NCBI RefSeq assembly: GCF_004337985.1
Contig: NC_043742.1
Location: 3,520,176-3,584,175, forward strand
Length of the DNA: 64,000 nucleotides
Direction of reading: 5' to 3'
From: Pyricularia pennisetigena
Taxonomy: Eukaryota; Ascomycota; Sordariomycetes; Magnaporthales; Pyriculariaceae
Shown one piece after another: positions 62,227 to 64,000 of this stretch. The position numbers were made by a program, and so were the translations under genes. The notes below the pieces were generated by a model, which had not been told where the DNA came from, ran no database searches, and saw only the letters and a list, made by a program, of their open reading frames with translations. The first letter of the stretch is position 1. Each line of letters begins with the position of its first letter.

Positions 62227-64000
62227 ATGAACTGTCCATCGCGCACCGACGAGCCGCCATTGACGGACCATCCGACCTGGAACCAGAATCCGCCCTTCTT
62301 GTCGGGCGATCTGACGACTTGCCAGGACCTCAATGGCATCGCCAACGCGCGTGAGCACCGCGACGGCTCCGGAAGCGCCGCCGGGGCCGGCGATGAGCAC
62401 GGTGGAAAGGACACGCGGAGCGACGGCTGGGCTGTGGCTGATCGACTGCCCGTCGAGGACGAGGGGCGGAAGGGGACGGCTTGGGGATGGGGCACTCTTG
62501 ATGGTATGAGATTCTTTTTTTATTTATTTATTTTCCTCTCATTTATTTTCCTTTCTTTCTTTCTTTCGGCTTTCTGCACTTCCACCTATTTCACTCTCAT
62601 CAAATATGGGGGAGGCGATGCCAAGCATCTTCGGGTTTGTCCTACGTCATGCCCAAAAAGGCAGTCTTGTGCTCAGGATGGATTTGACGACAGTCGCACG
62701 TCAATCAACCATCAGACGCGGGACCGACAAACCTCGACAACCCTTGACTCGTCTACATTCATTTGGTCGGATCCATATGCTGACATTACATGTAATCATC
62801 ATCATCATCAGTATCCCATTCCCAAGCCAAGGGAGAGACTGGCGGTGAAGGCCATTCACTCTCGACGGCGGCAGGAGGCGCTGGCTTCGGCGCCGTCGCT
62901 GCTGCCACTGCAGCGACCCCTGCACCACGTTCTGTTTTCGGCTGGGTCTCCTGGGCCGCCTCGGTCCTGGTCTGCGCTGCCATCTTGTCGGCCTCTCGGC
63001 TTCCAGAGTTCCTGGCGGAAGCTCTGTTTGGCACCACGCAGACCGATTTTGTTTGTAAGACATTGTCACTTCCCTTTTGTGCTCCATGTTTCCTCCTTTA
63101 TTGCACCGATTTGTTGCAGGTTCGACGTTGTGGTGTGTGTGTGTGTGTGTGTGTATGTGTGTGCCACGGCAGTGCTGCATGTCAGCATGTCATGCCATAC
63201 CATCATGCATTGCCGTTCCATTGCCGGCCGCACCCTATTGGACTGGATTGAGTGAAAGTGGTGTGATGGCACAAATACACAGTCGCTTTCGCAACAGCAG
63301 GGAAGTAAAGCAATGAGATTACTAACTGCAGTGAAACCATCTTCCCTCCAGCAGTAGAAAACACGTCCACCACCACCACCATCATCACCAGCACCCTCGC
63401 CGTGGATGCCACCACGCTCGGCAAGCGGTCGACATGCGCGACGGGCGGCTTCCTCTCCGAGGAGGAGTACAACACGCCGCTGCACGTCGGAGCGCTGCTC
63501 ATCATCCTGAGCGTCTCCTTTGGGGCATGCGCCTTCCCCATTGTGGCCTCGCGCATCCCGCGTCTGCGGCTTCCCGCCCGCTTCTTCTTCGGCGTGCGCC
63601 ACTTTGGCACCGGCGTGCTGCTGGCCACGGCGTTTGTGCACCTTCTGCCGACCGCCTTTACGCTGCTGGGGAACCCCTGCCTGTCGAGCTTCTGGGTCAG
63701 CGACTATCCGGCCATGCCGGGCGCCATCGCCCTCGCCGCCGTGTTTTTCGTCACCGTCATCGAGATGGTTCTGCAACCCGCTCGGCACCTCACCGAGCCC
63801 GATGCGTCCTCATCCACCGGCGGCGGCTGCATGAGCGCCGCTGCCGTGTTGCAGCGGCAGGAGCGGCCGCGGAGGACCGCTGCATCGTCCCAGGACACGT
63901 CTTCCGAGGATGTAAACGCCGCTTTTTCGGAACGGCCCATGTCGGTGGAGATGCGGCCGATCGGTGGGAACGCCAACTCGTTGGGCAGACAGCTCTCCCA
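62227..64000 (+). CDS. ZIP family zinc/iron transporter, 3' truncated by window end
   Basis: Reconstructed exons are 62227-62503, 62812-63054 and 63352 to the window edge; the gene continues beyond 64000. The family moves Zn2+ (or Fe2+) into the cytosol. Exon 1 encodes MNCPSRTDEPPLTDHPTWNQ, an extracellular-like leader I associate with fungal plasma-membrane ZIPs. Exon 2 encodes a Gly/Ala-rich stretch and a hydrophobic segment (SVFGWVSWAASVLVCAAILS). Exon 3 carries the typical core: LHVGALLIILSVSFGACAFP, RIPRLRLPARFFFGVRHFGT, GVLLATAFVHLLPTAFTLLG and YPAMPGAIALAAVFFVTVIE, then the start of the variable cytosolic loop. Joining is supported by compatible phases and a TACTAAC branch point before exon 3. 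The boundary between exons 1 and 2 is less certain, because the first intron is also open in the exon 1 frame. The second intron holds a GT microsatellite at 63133-63154. Confidence 0.85.
63133..63154. repeat. (GT)11 microsatellite in an intron
   Basis: Lies inside the second intron of the zinc transporter gene and is followed by an interrupted GT stretch. It does not touch the splice sites or the TACTAAC branch point near 63321. Confidence 0.85.

Noticed and set aside
62504..63255. Read-through of zinc transporter exon 1 into a 342-codon continuous frame
   Set aside because: The extra sequence is low-complexity Phe/Leu from a T-rich intron, has no ZIP motif, and the real ZIP core is reached only by splicing.

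Overview
This 64 kb window is nuclear chromosomal DNA of a filamentous ascomycete, probably a Sordariomycete. The evidence is short GT-AG introns of about 65-310 bp, several with TACTAAC-like branch points, long gene-poor spacers, a fungal Zn(II)2Cys6 regulator with the fungal transcription factor domain, an ENA-type cation ATPase, a fungal ZIP transporter and a fungal Mer3/HFM1 helicase. A Magnaporthales-like source is only a guess. There is an 889 bp assembly gap at 39621-40509 and a single N at 9896. I reconstructed exon structures by hand from reading frame, splice sites and motifs. Every multi-exon gene that is complete in the window gives a total length divisible by three.

Left part (1-20 kb). 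At 745-2061 there is an amidoligase-like protein whose hallmark active-site residues look replaced. A single-domain cobalamin-independent methionine synthase-like enzyme follows on the minus strand (4247-5624). Next is a lactose-use module: a LAC12-type sugar permease (6756-8635, minus) and an intracellular GH2 beta-galactosidase (10595-13907, plus) are divergent across a ~2 kb shared promoter. A Zn2Cys6 transcription factor (15006-18011) lies directly downstream and has a GC-AG intron. An unrecognised 318-residue protein (18309-19265, minus) and a 93-residue Gly/Met/His repeat protein (19709-19990, minus) follow.

Middle part (20-47 kb). This holds a small multi-span membrane protein (21935-22549), an ENA/type IID P-type cation ATPase (22922-26614, minus), a Golgi UDP-galactose transporter (31489-33376), the meiotic helicase MER3/HFM1 (34656-39487) and, after the gap, a fungus-specific protein built from two copies of one ~90-residue module (40777-41855). 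A diverged, frameshifted paralogue of that protein (43511-44506) lies just beyond an 11 bp minisatellite. Its intron position and phase match the intact gene.

Right part (47-64 kb). This contains an O-methyltransferase (47324-49039), about 8.4 kb with no convincing gene, a 1013-residue Ser/Thr-rich disordered protein (57460-60501) and the 5' portion of a ZIP zinc transporter that runs off the window end (62227-64000).

The clearest functional unit is lactose uptake, hydrolysis and a candidate regulator. The least explained items are the degenerate amidoligase, the two-module protein family with its tandem pseudogene and shared downstream segment, and the Gly/Met/His repeat protein. I saw no CRISPR array, no rRNA, no convincing tRNA and no intact transposon.
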